NCBI GenBank assembly: GCA_026710945.1
Contig: JAPOQA010000027.1
Coordinates: 1 to 64,000, forward strand
Reading direction: 5' to 3'
DNA length: 64,000 nucleotides
Source of the DNA: Chloroflexota bacterium
Lineage (GTDB): Bacteria; Chloroflexota; UBA11872; VXOZ01
Each line of letters starts with the position of its first letter. Position 1 is the first letter of the stretch. A program made the translations under genes and the position numbers. Positions 17,848-27,343 of the stretch are shown piece by piece. Under the pieces are notes generated by a model, which had not been told where the DNA came from, did not search any database, and worked only from the letters and a program-made list of their open reading frames with translations.

Positions 17848-19724
17848 CAGCCGCGCTCCGTGTTTGCGGCGGCGTTATACCAGTGCGCTTGCAGACGGAA
17901 CATCTGAGCATACACGCCGCCGAGGGATAGCAAGGCCGTGTGGTCGCCTTCCTCAACAATGCGGCCGCTGGCGAGTACCACGATCCTGTCGGCCAGCCGG
18001 GCCGCCCCGAGGCGATGCGAGACGAGGACCGCGGTGCGACCGGCGGCCACTTCAACAAACTGTCGATAGAACTCGACCTCGGCTCGTGGGTCCAAGGCGG
18101 CGGTGGGTTCATCGAGTGCAACGATCTGAGCGTCACGCAGATAGGCCCGCGCGAGCGCCAGGCGCTGCCATTGACCGGCGGAGAGTTCCATACCGCCCGG
18201 CCACTCTTTGCCGAGGTACGTCCAGTAGCCGGACGGCAGTTCCGAGACAAACCCGTGTAAACCGCTCTTTGCTGCAGCGGCGGTGATGCGCGGATGAATG
18301 ACATCACTCGCTTGGTCACCTTGCGCAAGCAAAGATGAATCGCCATAGGCGATGTTCTCAAACACCGTTGTGGGATAGCGGACGAAGTCCTGGAAGATGG
18401 CGGTTGCTTCGCGCCGCCACGTTGCGGGATGAATGGTCGTCAGGTCCGCGCCATCTACGGTGATAGTCCCCTGGGTAGGTTGGTAGAGTCCTAAGAGCAA
18501 GCGCACCAGCGTGGTCTTGCCCGCGCCGTTCTCGCCCACGAGCGCGATCCGCTCACCGGGCCGCAGCGACAACTCAAGGTCAGTCAGGGCCGGTCGAACT
18601 GCGCCCGGGTAGGTGAAGCTCACACGGTGAAACTGCATAGCCTGGCGTAGCGGTCGTTGAAGTTCTTGCTCTTCACCCTGTGTTGCCGGGGGTTCTGACT
18701 CTATGGCAAGAAAGTCTTGCAGATACTCCGCATACTGTAGATCCGAGTACACATTCCCCAGAGCGGCAGAGACGTTGTCAGCGAGGGTGCGAAAGCGGCT
18801 CAATCCGTACAAGAGCGCAACCACGCTGCCCAGCGTAATGTTGCCGCTGAGGGCGACCAGCAGGACGAGCACGACAATCAGCGCTACGCCCTCTTGCGCG
18901 GCTACACTCGCCAATCCTGGCAGCGCCATCTTGCGTTGGGCGGCCATCACCTCCCCCAAGAAGCGCTGAAAGACACCACGGCGGCGGCGGAGAAGATAGT
19001 CGGCAAGACCGGACAACCGCAGTTCGGGGACCGCTTCGCGGCTGGTGAGCAAGCGCGACCAGTAGGACATTTCGCGCCACCGAGGCGAGTTCCGGTACGT
19101 GACTTCAACCATATGTCGTTCGATCACGGATTGCACGATAGATCGCAACGCCATCACGGCTACCAAGGCCACACCAGCGAGCCAATGGGCACTGAAGAAT
19201 ATCACCATTAACCCGGTAGCGCCGACCAGCGAAGTCAGCAGCCACGACAGGTTCTCCAGAAGATCGCTGAGGGCGCTGCCTGCTTCTTTTCCGGCTACCT
19301 GCAGTTTGGTGTAGTATTCTTCCCGTTCGAAGGTGCTTAGAGGGAGTGAGATTGCCTTCTCACACACCATGTGCTGTACGGCGGCGCCGAGGCGCAAGCC
19401 TGTCAGTTGACTGAGGTAGTCTCCAAGAGCGCCGTCGAGGCTCCGGATGACAAAGGCTACCAGCAGCACCAGCAACCAGGGGACCACGGCGGGCCATACA
19501 TCGGACTGGTCGGAGCTTGAGCGGGGTAGAGCGTCGATGAGGCCACTGATGGCCCATACGATGAATGGCGTGGTGGCTCCGGAAGCAAGGCTCTGCACGA
19601 CGAGCAGAGATCCGGCAAAAGGAGCCTCTTTGCAGACAAGACTGGTGATGTAAGTAATCCGCGCCGTGGTGTTCCCCAGGAGCACTACGGGCTCCCGCAG
19701 CCAGGACGGGTATGCGAGATTCAT
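17847..19724 (-). CDS. ABC exporter half-transporter, first subunit
   Basis: This 625-residue partner has an N-terminal six-helix permease and a C-terminal ATPase. Walker A lies near 395, the signature L-S-A-G-Q-W-Q-R-L near 513 and Walker B I-V-A-L-D-E-P-T-A-A-L-D near 533. Both subunits keep the catalytic glutamate, unlike many heterodimers with one dead site. The start ATG follows GGAACGATC. The gene is first in the pair, with a 300-base gap upstream that holds no strong promoter signal. Confidence 0.92.
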   Translation of the reverse strand: MNLAYPSWLREPVVLLGNTTARITYITSLVCKEAPFAGSLLVVQSLASGATTPFIVWAISGLIDALPRSSSDQSDVWPAVVPWLLVLLVAFVIRSLDGALGDYLSQLTGLRLGAAVQHMVCEKAISLPLSTFEREEYYTKLQVAGKEAGSALSDLLENLSWLLTSLVGATGLMVIFFSAHWLAGVALVAVMALRSIVQSVIERHMVEVTYRNSPRWREMSYWSRLLTSREAVPELRLSGLADYLLRRRRGVFQRFLGEVMAAQRKMALPGLASVAAQEGVALIVVLVLLVALSGNITLGSVVALLYGLSRFRTLADNVSAALGNVYSDLQYAEYLQDFLAIESEPPATQGEEQELQRPLRQAMQFHRVSFTYPGAVRPALTDLELSLRPGERIALVGENGAGKTTLVRLLLGLYQPTQGTITVDGADLTTIHPATWRREATAIFQDFVRYPTTVFENIAYGDSSLLAQGDQASDVIHPRITAAAAKSGLHGFVSELPSGYWTYLGKEWPGGMELSAGQWQRLALARAYLRDAQIVALDEPTAALDPRAEVEFYRQFVEVAAGRTAVLVSHRLGAARLADRIVVLASGRIVEEGDHTALLSLGGVYAQMFRLQAHWYNAAANTERG

Positions 19725-20027
19725 GATCGTTCCAGTGTGGGTTGCTTAGGTTTATCGAATTGCAGGAATCGGTAGGCGGACTTGCGTTTTAGGTCGCGCC
19801 ATGCCTTTTCCGTTTGCCCTATGCGCAGCAAACGCTCAATTGCGGATAGATTCTGGTGAACGTCAGTTCAGCCAGAAGGCTGTAGCAAGCGCGAGCACCG
19901 CAAGGAAGAGAAAGAAGGGCAGTTTTCACTCCATGGTGTCAAGAGGAGTGGCTGCAGCTGGGCAGTGGGAGACAGCGTGAATCGCCCTACGTGTCGCAGG
20001 GCGATATCGCTTGAAAGGGGAGAGGAC
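19725..20027. other. Intergenic region with a small hairpin
   Basis: ATCGCCCT (19981-19988) and AGGGCGAT (19998-20005) form an 8-base stem just past the stop of the secreted-protein gene and may end its transcript. A hydrophobic stretch on the minus strand (19863-19929) has no start codon. Nothing else is recognisable. Confidence 0.45.
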
Positions 20028-21488
20028 TTATCTCGGAACGATCATGTTTATGGCTACCGTGTGGGCGGCTACACCCTGCACGTTCTCGTCAGTAGTTAGC
20101 TCGAGTTCTTGTGTCTCTCCTGGGAGGAGGTTTCTCACCAGTCCGGTGGTCATGCCGAGCACGTTGCCGTTGGCATCGAAAAGAGCGCCGCCGAGATCGA
20201 GGCTATAGGTGCGTGGGCCGTTATTCGTGACCGACCCGTGGAGGACGTGGAGACTTCCTTCGCGCTCGTAATGCACACCGCTAAAGCTGATATCGTGCTC
20301 GTAATTCTCGCGAACGGCCATCGTGCCGGAAAAGCCGAGTTCTACCGCTGCGGGAACAGCAGCGTATGGGTCAACGGATAAGAAACGAACCGCGCGCGTT
20401 GACCCTGGCAGCAGGGCTGTGATACTGCCGGTGGCATGCGTTAAGTCGGCGCCTCTAGCATCGAGCAAGTGCACCTCGGCAGCGGTGGAAATGGTCAAAC
20501 TGGAGTCATTGCGCAGTTGTACGTAGATACGGTAGTTGCCGTGGGGCGATGCAATGACAGATGGCGACCCTACGATGGACAACAGATCGGCAAGTCCGCC
20601 AGTGGCAATACGCACGATGTCAAGAGAATCCGATGTGCCTGCCGGCGCTCGGGGTGAAGTTAGGTCTCCGGTAGGAGGTTTCAATGCGCTCAAGATAGCG
20701 AGAGTCGCATCCAGTGGATACGTAGCCGCTGCCGGTATGAGGCCGGACTCTTTGGCAAGGTCCCCACCGTGCACTACCGTCACGTCACCGGGACTCGCTC
20801 CCCAGTCCGTATGTACATTCCAATACTGCAGAGCCACGCGCTGTGCGCGTATGACGACCATCGATCCGAAGTCCTGGATGGCCAAAGGCAAACCGTAGTG
20901 GAGCAGCCAGTGGGGATTGCTGAGAAACCGCTCTTTCAATGCGGCACGCGCGGCGTTTAGCTGCGGCGTGTCGCCGGGCTGCGGCTCAAAGATGGCAGTA
21001 AGATGATTCTGTACCGTGCCTTCCCAGTCGTTCACGGGATCGTCTGCCGACCAATCGAAACTCCTGGGAATCTGACGAAAGGCTTCAAGCCAAGCGTCAT
21101 AGCCGGCGTCAGAGAGCATATCGAACGTGTTCGCGATATTTACGCTGTTCGATGCCGGGTCCCACTGCAGGAGGACATTTTGAGTTGCCTGGTACACAAA
21201 GCCATCTAGAATGAAGCGTCCAGATACCGGGTACCCCACTGCCGGCACGCCGCCGAGTTGCTGAAAGCTACTCCAAAAGACTATGTCACCGTAGTTCGTG
21301 ATAGCGTAGCCCTTGCCGGTGCCGCTGCCGGTTTGTGTGTAGTACCAGCCGTCACCCGTGGCAAAGTCGGGTGCATTGGGCGCGTGAGTATGGTCGGCTT
21401 CATCGCCGTGCGCCTGCACGGCACTAGCCGCAGAGAGCCACACGAGAAGTATCACTATGAGGCTACTAAGAAGACGAAGTCGTTGCAT
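20028..21488 (-). CDS. Secreted protein with LGFP-like module and C-terminal FxLYD-like domain
   Basis: A signal peptide (about 1-27) ends at A-S-A-V-Q-A-H and is followed by a His-rich stretch. At about 70-110 is a G-G-V-P-A-V-G-Y-P-V-S-G-R-F module, resembling the G-Y-P repeats seen in the protein at 53950. The middle (about 130-230) is helical with no clear family. The last 110 residues contain a beta domain with G-S-V-T-N-N-G-P-R-T-Y and L-L-P-G-E-T-Q-E-L, like FxLYD domains that handle comparison of intrinsic versus extrinsic contacts at surfaces. GTG at 21497 is an alternative start. The function is unknown, probably extracellular. Confidence 0.7.
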   Translation of the reverse strand: MQRLRLLSSLIVILLVWLSAASAVQAHGDEADHTHAPNAPDFATGDGWYYTQTGSGTGKGYAITNYGDIVFWSSFQQLGGVPAVGYPVSGRFILDGFVYQATQNVLLQWDPASNSVNIANTFDMLSDAGYDAWLEAFRQIPRSFDWSADDPVNDWEGTVQNHLTAIFEPQPGDTPQLNAARAALKERFLSNPHWLLHYGLPLAIQDFGSMVVIRAQRVALQYWNVHTDWGASPGDVTVVHGGDLAKESGLIPAAATYPLDATLAILSALKPPTGDLTSPRAPAGTSDSLDIVRIATGGLADLLSIVGSPSVIASPHGNYRIYVQLRNDSSLTISTAAEVHLLDARGADLTHATGSITALLPGSTRAVRFLSVDPYAAVPAAVELGFSGTMAVRENYEHDISFSGVHYEREGSLHVLHGSVTNNGPRTYSLDLGGALFDANGNVLGMTTGLVRNLLPGETQELELTTDENVQGVAAHTVAINMIVPR

Positions 21489-21666
21489 ATGCGTCACTCT
21501 TGATTTGGTACATTAGAACTAACGGCAGTTGTAGGCGCTACCTATACTAGCCGAAGCGGTGCGTCGCGACAAGAGAGTGTGCTACGCTCAGTGCTGGGGA
21601 AGCAGTGTACGGAATGCGCCGGCCTGGCGCGACAGCGTACCGTGAACAACCAGCGTAGGAGAATTC

Positions 21667-22383
21667 ATGAGTCGCGTACCGCGAGCGTGGATGAAGCCGC
21701 TCGACGAAGACTACAAGGCAAAGCCGCTGCCCGAACGCAAGCGGCGGCCCTGGAGCGAGACGTTATTCGGTCGTGTCGCGATGGTGCCTATTCGCCGTCT
21801 CGACCCCTACGTACGCTGGGTTGAGCTCATCGAGCGTATGCTGCACGGCGTGATGTTGAACACTGATGTGTTCAAAGAAGTGCACGAGGATGAATCGGCA
21901 AATCTGCAAGCGCTGTCGGCGGTCTTGATCGTCGTCGTGGTGCAGAACATCAGCTTGTTCCTCATTGGGTTGTTCTGGTTCGGATTCTTCGGCTCTATCA
22001 GTTTCGTCGCCAGGGCCATGAGCGACGCGATGGTATCGTGGGCAATCTGGTTGATCGTGGCCTACGCGCTCTGCAAGGTACTCTTCCGCAGCCGTGCAGG
22101 CTTCATGCAGGTCTTCAGAACCCTCGCTTTTGCCTATGTTCCTGCCATATTCTTATTCTTCCAAGTGATTCCGCTCTACGGTGTCACGCTTGCCGCACTT
22201 ACCTACCTTGCGCTGATCGAGTATGGCGTATTGGCGCTGCGCCCGGCATTGAACGGTTCGATTGCCAAGGCGCTGCTTGCCAGCTTCGTGGGGTGGACGG
22301 GCTTGCTCGTGGTGAGCCTGATACTCAGCGAAAGCCAGCTCTTCACCTTGATCCAAGAGTGGATCGCGGAGCAATGGCTGTGA
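21667..22383 (+). CDS. Yip1-family integral membrane protein
   Basis: The 238-residue product has an N-terminal cytoplasmic segment. The short helix L-H-G-V-M-L-N-T-D-V-F-K-E-V is a usual Yip1 start, followed by five hydrophobic helices from about 88 to 230. Bacterial Yip1 proteins have no settled role. AGGAGA lies six bases before the ATG. It faces the secreted-protein gene divergently, with about 180 bases shared upstream. Confidence 0.75.
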   Translation: MSRVPRAWMKPLDEDYKAKPLPERKRRPWSETLFGRVAMVPIRRLDPYVRWVELIERMLHGVMLNTDVFKEVHEDESANLQALSAVLIVVVVQNISLFLIGLFWFGFFGSISFVARAMSDAMVSWAIWLIVAYALCKVLFRSRAGFMQVFRTLAFAYVPAIFLFFQVIPLYGVTLAALTYLALIEYGVLALRPALNGSIAKALLASFVGWTGLLVVSLILSESQLFTLIQEWIAEQWL

Positions 22384-22433
22384 GCGAAGACTATGCTCGT
22401 AGCAGAGACTATGCTTATAGCTCTTAGCCGAGA

Positions 22434-23591
22434 CTACGCTGGATGAGGGCGCGTGAACGCGGTCTCCGGCGAAAGCTCCACTCCCCATCCCGGCGCATCA
22501 CCTAACTGCACCTCACCGTTTGCAGGTAGCGGCTCTCCTGTGAGGAACGGATGAATAGGTGCGATCTCCGTACCGTCGCCACTGCCGAAAATGAACTCGG
22601 CCATAGGACACACGCCGTGCGCCGCGACGAAGTTGTAGCTCATCACGCCGCCGATGTGAGGAATGACCTGCAGGCCGTGGGTATCGGCCATAGCCGCCAC
22701 ACGGCGGGCAACGGTAATGCCGCCGCACCAGGCGAGATCGGGCTGCAAGACGTCGGCGCAACCCTGCTTGATGAGATCATGGAAGCCAAAGTGGGTGTAC
22801 TCATGCTCGCCGCAGGCAATATGCAGCCAGGGTAGACGCTTGCGGAGCGTGGCATAGCCGTCATAGTCGTCGGGAAAGAGGGGTTCCTCCAGCCAGTAAA
22901 TGTCGAACTGGCGCAGGCGCTCGGCCATGGCGATGGCATATGGCACGTCCCAGCCCATCCAGGCATCAACCATAAGAAGCCGATCCGGCCCAAGCGCGTC
23001 GCGGGCTTCAGCCACTTGCGTCTCATTGCGGCGCATGCCCTCGGGGCCGTCATGCGGCCCATAGCGCATGAAGACTTTGTTGCGGGTGAAACCCAAAGAC
23101 GGGTAGGCCTCGGAGCGGTTGCCGCTGGCGTAGAGGGACACGCGAGGCGGCTGTTGCCCTGATTCTTGCGATTTGCCACCAAGCAGCACATAGACCGGCA
23201 CAGCGGCGGCCTTGCCTTTAATGTCCCAGAGGGCGTTGTCTATCGCACTGATCGCCATGATGGGCAGACCCTTGCGCCCATAGGGGAGCGTGGCGCGGTA
23301 CATGAGGTCCCAGAGCAGATCGGTATCGCGGGGATCCCTGCCTGTGAGCAAAGGCTTGAGATGGTGTTCGATGATGTGGCAACTGGGCGCGCCGCCGCCC
23401 ACGCCGATGCCCGCGATGCCTTGATCAGTGGTGACACGGGCGATGGTGCGCGGCACCATGCCCTGCCACGAACTGCGCGTCTCGGCGTATTCGGGGTAGC
23501 CAGACATCGGACTGGCCATGCGCTCCGCCACGAGCCAGCTACGCCGCTTGGGTGTCTCAGGGATGAGGGCTTCGATGTCGATGATCTTCAT
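22434..23591 (-). CDS. Enolase-superfamily enzyme, L-rhamnonate dehydratase-like (copy 1)
   Basis: The 385-residue enzyme has the capping domain first (P-M-S-G-Y-P-E-Y near 28-35). The barrel carries metal-ligand segments M-V-D-A-W-M-G-W-D (about 195-203), E-E-P-L-F-P-D-D-Y (about 224-232) and C-G-E-H-E-Y-T (about 249-255), and the late base-bearing V-I-P-H-I-G-G. This layout matches L-rhamnonate dehydratases, which remove water from sugar acids, but the sugar acid is a guess. It lies in the same orientation as the paralog at 23938 with about 350 bases of repeat DNA between. The two differ mainly in loops near 140-160 and at the C-terminus. Confidence 0.87.
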   Translation of the reverse strand: MKIIDIEALIPETPKRRSWLVAERMASPMSGYPEYAETRSSWQGMVPRTIARVTTDQGIAGIGVGGGAPSCHIIEHHLKPLLTGRDPRDTDLLWDLMYRATLPYGRKGLPIMAISAIDNALWDIKGKAAAVPVYVLLGGKSQESGQQPPRVSLYASGNRSEAYPSLGFTRNKVFMRYGPHDGPEGMRRNETQVAEARDALGPDRLLMVDAWMGWDVPYAIAMAERLRQFDIYWLEEPLFPDDYDGYATLRKRLPWLHIACGEHEYTHFGFHDLIKQGCADVLQPDLAWCGGITVARRVAAMADTHGLQVIPHIGGVMSYNFVAAHGVCPMAEFIFGSGDGTEIAPIHPFLTGEPLPANGEVQLGDAPGWGVELSPETAFTRPHPA

Positions 23592-23937
23592 GGCAAGCGC
23601 GGCTATCTCATTTCTTCGTAACTTTCACAAACCATCAGCGACATGCTGATTGGGACCCATATTAACTGAATCACAGAAGAACTCACCCATGACGGTGTTT
23701 GTTCCAATGGTACCAAGAAGCGGGGAAAAGCCCCCGCGCTACGATTTGTTCGTCATTCCGGCGAACGCTGGAACCCAGGAGATGTCAGCTTGCCGCGCAA
23801 CCCGAATGTCCTCCATTTCGCCTTTACTGCAAAAAAAGGAGAACGGCATCCCAAAAAATACCGGACTTCCGTCCTTAGTTCCAGTTCCGTTGGTCTGTCT
23901 CACCCTGCGGTAACAGCTGCCCCAGTGCTCCTGGAGA
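23592..23937. repeat. Intergenic repeats between the two dehydratase paralogs
   Basis: There is no gene. A REP copy in minus orientation lies at 23720-23742. A repeat reading CGTCATTCCGGCGAACGCTG lies near 23751-23775. Confidence 0.6.
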
Positions 23938-25137
23938 CTACTCTCCTGTGCCGAGACCCGCCGATCCGGCCGCGGCTTCCTCTTTACTCTCGGACGTGGG
24001 GTGCGGGCGTTCCAGCGTAACCTCCGGCGCAATCTCATAGCCCCAGCCGGGCGCTTCCGGCGGGCGCACCCGGCCGTTCTCCGGCAGCGGCTCGCCGCTG
24101 AAGAAGGGCTGTACCGGCACAAGTTCGCTGCCGTCACCTGCGCGGAAGATGAACTCTACGAGAGGCGCATTGCCGTGGGCAATACAAAAGTGATAGCTGG
24201 CAGTAGCGCCGACGTGGGGAATGACGTCGATCCCGTGAGGTTCAGCCATCTGCGCGGCGCGATGGGCCTCGGTAATGCCGCCGCACCAGGCGAGATCTGG
24301 CTGCAGGATGTCGGCACAGCCCCGCTGGATGAGCTCGTGAAAGCCATAGCGCGTGTACTCGTGCTCGCCGGTGGTGATGCGCGTCCAGGTAATGCGACGC
24401 CGGATTTCAGCGTAACCCTCGTAGTCGTCGGGCGGCAGGGCTTCCTCGATCCAGTAGACGTTGTACGGGCGCAGGCGCTCGGCCATGCGCAGCGTGTACG
24501 TGACGTCCCAGGCCATGTAGCAATCCAGCATCAGCAGCATGTCAGGACCTAGCGCCTCACGTGCGTCCGCTACGTGCTTCTCGTTCAGCTTCATGCCCTC
24601 GACGCCGTCCCATGGGCCGTAGGGCATGGCGACTTTATTGCCTACAAAGCCCAGCGACTTGTACACGGCGGACTGATTGCCGGTGGCGTAGACCGGTATG
24701 GCAGGCTTGGTGGCGCCGCCCAGGAGTTTGTAGACCGGCTGGTCGGCGGCCTTGCCCTTGATGTCCCATAACGCGTTATCGATGCCGCTAATGGCCATGA
24801 GCGGCAACCCCTTGCGCCCATATGGAAGCGAAGCGCGAAACATCTGGTCCCAGAGGCGTTCGGTATCACGGGGGTCTTGGCCGACGAGCAAGCGCTTGAG
24901 GTGCTGCTCCACGATAAAGCACGCCGGATTGCCGCCGCCTCCAAGTCCGAGGCCCTCTAGTCCCTCATCCGTTCTGATGCGCACGATGATTGGCCCCAAA
25001 GGCCCTTGCCACAGCGCTCGCCGTTCGCCGTATTCAGGATAGCGCGACATGGGATTGGCCACCCGAATGTGCGAGAGCCAACTGGGCGGCTCCGGCGGCA
25101 AGTGAGGAATGAAGGCCTCAACATCAATGATCTTCAC
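23938..25137 (-). CDS. Enolase-superfamily enzyme, L-rhamnonate dehydratase-like (copy 2)
   Basis: This 399-residue paralog of the 22434 gene has the same order of motifs: P-M-S-R-Y-P-E-Y near 30-37, M-L-D-C-Y-M-A-W-D (about 194-202), E-E-A-L-P-P-D-D-Y (about 223-231) and T-G-E-H-E-Y-T (about 248-254). E-E-A-L-P-P-D-D-Y is closer to characterised rhamnonate dehydratases than copy 1. The C-terminal tail (T-S-E-S-K-E-E-A-A-A) is an addition. The start is GTG with GAGG nine bases upstream. Adjacent same-strand copies suggest local duplication followed by divergence in substrate. Confidence 0.87.
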   Translation of the reverse strand: MKIIDVEAFIPHLPPEPPSWLSHIRVANPMSRYPEYGERRALWQGPLGPIIVRIRTDEGLEGLGLGGGGNPACFIVEQHLKRLLVGQDPRDTERLWDQMFRASLPYGRKGLPLMAISGIDNALWDIKGKAADQPVYKLLGGATKPAIPVYATGNQSAVYKSLGFVGNKVAMPYGPWDGVEGMKLNEKHVADAREALGPDMLLMLDCYMAWDVTYTLRMAERLRPYNVYWIEEALPPDDYEGYAEIRRRITWTRITTGEHEYTRYGFHELIQRGCADILQPDLAWCGGITEAHRAAQMAEPHGIDVIPHVGATASYHFCIAHGNAPLVEFIFRAGDGSELVPVQPFFSGEPLPENGRVRPPEAPGWGYEIAPEVTLERPHPTSESKEEAAAGSAGLGTGE

Positions 25138-25637
25138 GTGTCCGGTCCTCTATTGGTGGTGTGTGACAAACCTGGATGGTATGGCAGAATCAGGCGAGCG
25201 GGGACACTCTCGGCAATTTGGCCAAGTGCATGTCATTCTCCCCTTAAGTAGATCCTTGCCAAACACACTTTGAAGGCGATGAGCGCCCTTTCCTCGCATG
25301 GGAAGGCTTGGGTGAGGGCTTATCGCTGCCAACCTACCCTAACCGTTCCGAAGAGGCGGTGTTCAGTAAGGAATCCATATTGTACCGTCTTATGATAACC
25401 GGCAGGACTTGTGTGTGTTAGTGCTTGGGATGTGCCCTGGCCCTTCAGCATCCCGCACAGCGGCCGGATCCAATGCCCATAGGCGCTCAATCCACGTAGA
25501 ATCTACGGTGAGCGCGAGTGAAGTGCCTTGAGTCGACCACCGGATGCGAATCTGATTGCGCGCTGGGGAGCGGGGGACAAGCCCCCGCGCTACGTCAGAG
25601 CAGACTGCCGGTCCGATCCGGCAAAGGAGAATCGTAG
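25138..25637. repeat. Intergenic region with REP
   Basis: There is no supported gene. Near 25250-25325 lies a stretch of the GGGAAGGCTTGGGTGAGGG type, a common intergenic repeat in this window. A REP copy in minus orientation is at 25570-25593, just before the next gene. Confidence 0.55.
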
Positions 25638-26396
25638 TTGGGATCCGAACAACCACGTCGGCAACCTGAAGAGTCGAACGAGCGCATTTACGTGGGCGTA
25701 AAGCCCGGAGTGATCGTGCTCTACCTCGTGGCGCTGGTGGTGACAACGGCGCTGCTCGTGTGGTTTCTCTACCTCGATCAGCGGCCGTGGTACGGCAACT
25801 GGCCGGCGGTCATCCTGTCAGTTACCTTCTTCTCTCTCTTTGTCGTGGGGTTTCTCGTGGCACTGCCGCGTCGCGACTGGCGGCAGACGGCGCTGGGGCC
25901 TGCGTTTCTCATCGCGCTCTTTACCGAGATGTTCGGCATTCCTTTTACCATCTACTTGCTGAGCAGCGTCTTTGGCTTCTCTATCGGGTTGGACGGCAGC
26001 GAAGGTCACCTCTGGGCCGTGGCCCTGGACTGGCTGGGCTGGGTACGGTTGAGCGTGGGTGTGCCCATGCTGAAATGGGGCGGCAGTGCCGTCGTCTTGA
26101 CCGGGCTCGTTCTCATGGGATGGGGTTGGTGGCGCGTGTACCGCGCTCGCGGCGCGTTGGTGACCGATGGCCTATACCGCCACGTACGCCACCCGCAATA
26201 CGTGGGGTTTGTGCTGGTCATGGCCGGCTTTCTCATCCAATGGCCGACGCTCATCACGCTGCTGATGTTCCCGGTGCTGCTTGCGGCCTATATCCGCTTA
26301 GCGGCGAATGAAGACGTTTACCTGGAACGTACCCACGGTGACGCCTTTCGCAGCTACAGGAAGAACGTGCCCGGCTGGCTGCCGCGCTTGCGGTGA
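25638..26396 (+). CDS. Isoprenylcysteine carboxyl methyltransferase-like membrane protein
   Basis: The 252-residue product has about five to six hydrophobic helices. The C-terminal SAM-binding segment carries R-H-V-R-H-P-Q-Y-V-G-F (about 179-189) and a late A-N-E-D-V-Y-L-E-R-T-H-G-D-A-F-R-S-Y, the pattern of bacterial ICMT/PEMT-like methyltransferases. The bacterial substrate is unknown, perhaps a lipid or small molecule. The start is TTG at 25638 with AGGAGA seven bases upstream; no better start exists. Confidence 0.88.
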   Translation: MGSEQPRRQPEESNERIYVGVKPGVIVLYLVALVVTTALLVWFLYLDQRPWYGNWPAVILSVTFFSLFVVGFLVALPRRDWRQTALGPAFLIALFTEMFGIPFTIYLLSSVFGFSIGLDGSEGHLWAVALDWLGWVRLSVGVPMLKWGGSAVVLTGLVLMGWGWWRVYRARGALVTDGLYRHVRHPQYVGFVLVMAGFLIQWPTLITLLMFPVLLAAYIRLAANEDVYLERTHGDAFRSYRKNVPGWLPRLR

Positions 26397-26621
26397 CGCC
26401 CAAGAGGAAATTCGCCTGAGTTCGGTGTAGTTGTGCGCAGTAAAATCTGCCAATCGCAATTTTCCGCATCCGCTCTTCATTGATCGAAATGGCACAAAGC
26501 GGCTATCCAAGACCAGAACAGGGGAGTTGCTCACAGTGCGCAAGCGCCCATGCTGAGCTTGTCGAACCGGGATGGGTTTCGATGGCCTAATGTGCGCGCA
26601 GGTCAGCAAAGGATATTCACG

Positions 26622-26630
26622 TGATATGAT
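26622..26630 (+). promoter_or_regulatory. Extended -10 element close to the DUF192 start
   Basis: TGATATGAT has an extended -10 form and ends six bases before the ATG at 26637. There is no ribosome site, so the transcript may be leaderless. Confidence 0.35.
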
Positions 26631-26636
26631 TCTGAC

Positions 26637-27194
26637 ATGAAGAGCACAAGGCAAATTGTAAGATGTATCGCAGCCGGGGCCGTGCTTGCAATCGCAGTTC
26701 TTTGTTTAGTCTCCTGTGGAGACCCCAATACGGAGTTGCTAGAAGGCATGGCCACGCGCGTCGCGTCAGATGAGCAGGTGCCGCTGGCGTTCGAGGATGA
26801 ACTGTGCGTCAACGAGGCGCGCATCCGTGTGCAGGTCGCCGATACGCCGTCAGAGCGGGCGGCCGGGCTGAGCGGCTATGCCGGACTGCCGGAAGACGCC
26901 GGCATGTTGTTCGTCTTACCAGAGCCGCAACAGCCGACGTTCTGGATGAAGGGCATGCTGTTTGCTCTAGACATAATCTGGATACGCGACGGTACCGTGG
27001 TGCAGATACATGCCTCTGTCCCACCCCAGCCGCCAGACACGCCGGACGACCAACTGCCGCGCTACCGTCCCGATGAACCAATCACCCACGTGTTGGAACT
27101 GAACGCCGGCTCGGCAGAACGTTTTGGCATCACCATCGGCAGCCGCATAGCGTCGTGCGCCGACGAGACCCCCACACCGCAAGACGCTGGTTGA
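26637..27194 (+). CDS. DUF192 lipoprotein
   Basis: The signal peptide (about 1-26) ends in a lipobox L-V-S-C-G, so the mature protein is probably lipid-anchored at Cys27. The DUF192 domain (about 60-170) shows the usual T-P-S-E-R-A-A-G-L-S-G, G-M-L-F-V-L-P, F-W-M-K-G-M-L-F-A-L-D-I-I-W and final F-G-I-T-I-G-S-R-I. DUF192 proteins are widespread and of uncertain function. No strong ribosome site is visible. The nearest neighbour downstream is on the other strand. Confidence 0.88.
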   Translation: MKSTRQIVRCIAAGAVLAIAVLCLVSCGDPNTELLEGMATRVASDEQVPLAFEDELCVNEARIRVQVADTPSERAAGLSGYAGLPEDAGMLFVLPEPQQPTFWMKGMLFALDIIWIRDGTVVQIHASVPPQPPDTPDDQLPRYRPDEPITHVLELNAGSAERFGITIGSRIASCADETPTPQDAG

Positions 27195-27270
27195 AAAGCG
27201 AGGGAGGCACGGAGGAAGGTTCCTATGCCGCGCTTCCAAAGGAGAAATCGGTTACGAGGACTGCCTCTGT

Positions 27271-27303
27271 GCTACGTGGGCGCAGGTTTTCAACCTGCGC
27301 TAC
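27271..27303 (-). repeat. GTAG-type REP variant with an AACCTGC hairpin
   Basis: Read on the minus strand: GTAG, then C, then arm GCAGGTT, loop GAA, arm AACCTGC. It is a second hairpin sequence that keeps the GTAG-C prefix of the main REP family. Confidence 0.5.
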
Positions 27304-27343
27304 CGGGCTGATGCCACGAATTGTTCCATGTGATACTGCCCCG

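Noticed and set aside
19863-19929. Hydrophobic peptide on the minus strand
   Set aside because: A clean membrane-helix-like stretch, but there is no ATG, GTG or TTG in frame and a stop lies just upstream.
22384-22441. Three copies of an AGACTATGCT-like decamer after the Yip1-like gene
   Set aside because: Short and irregularly spaced; it may be chance.
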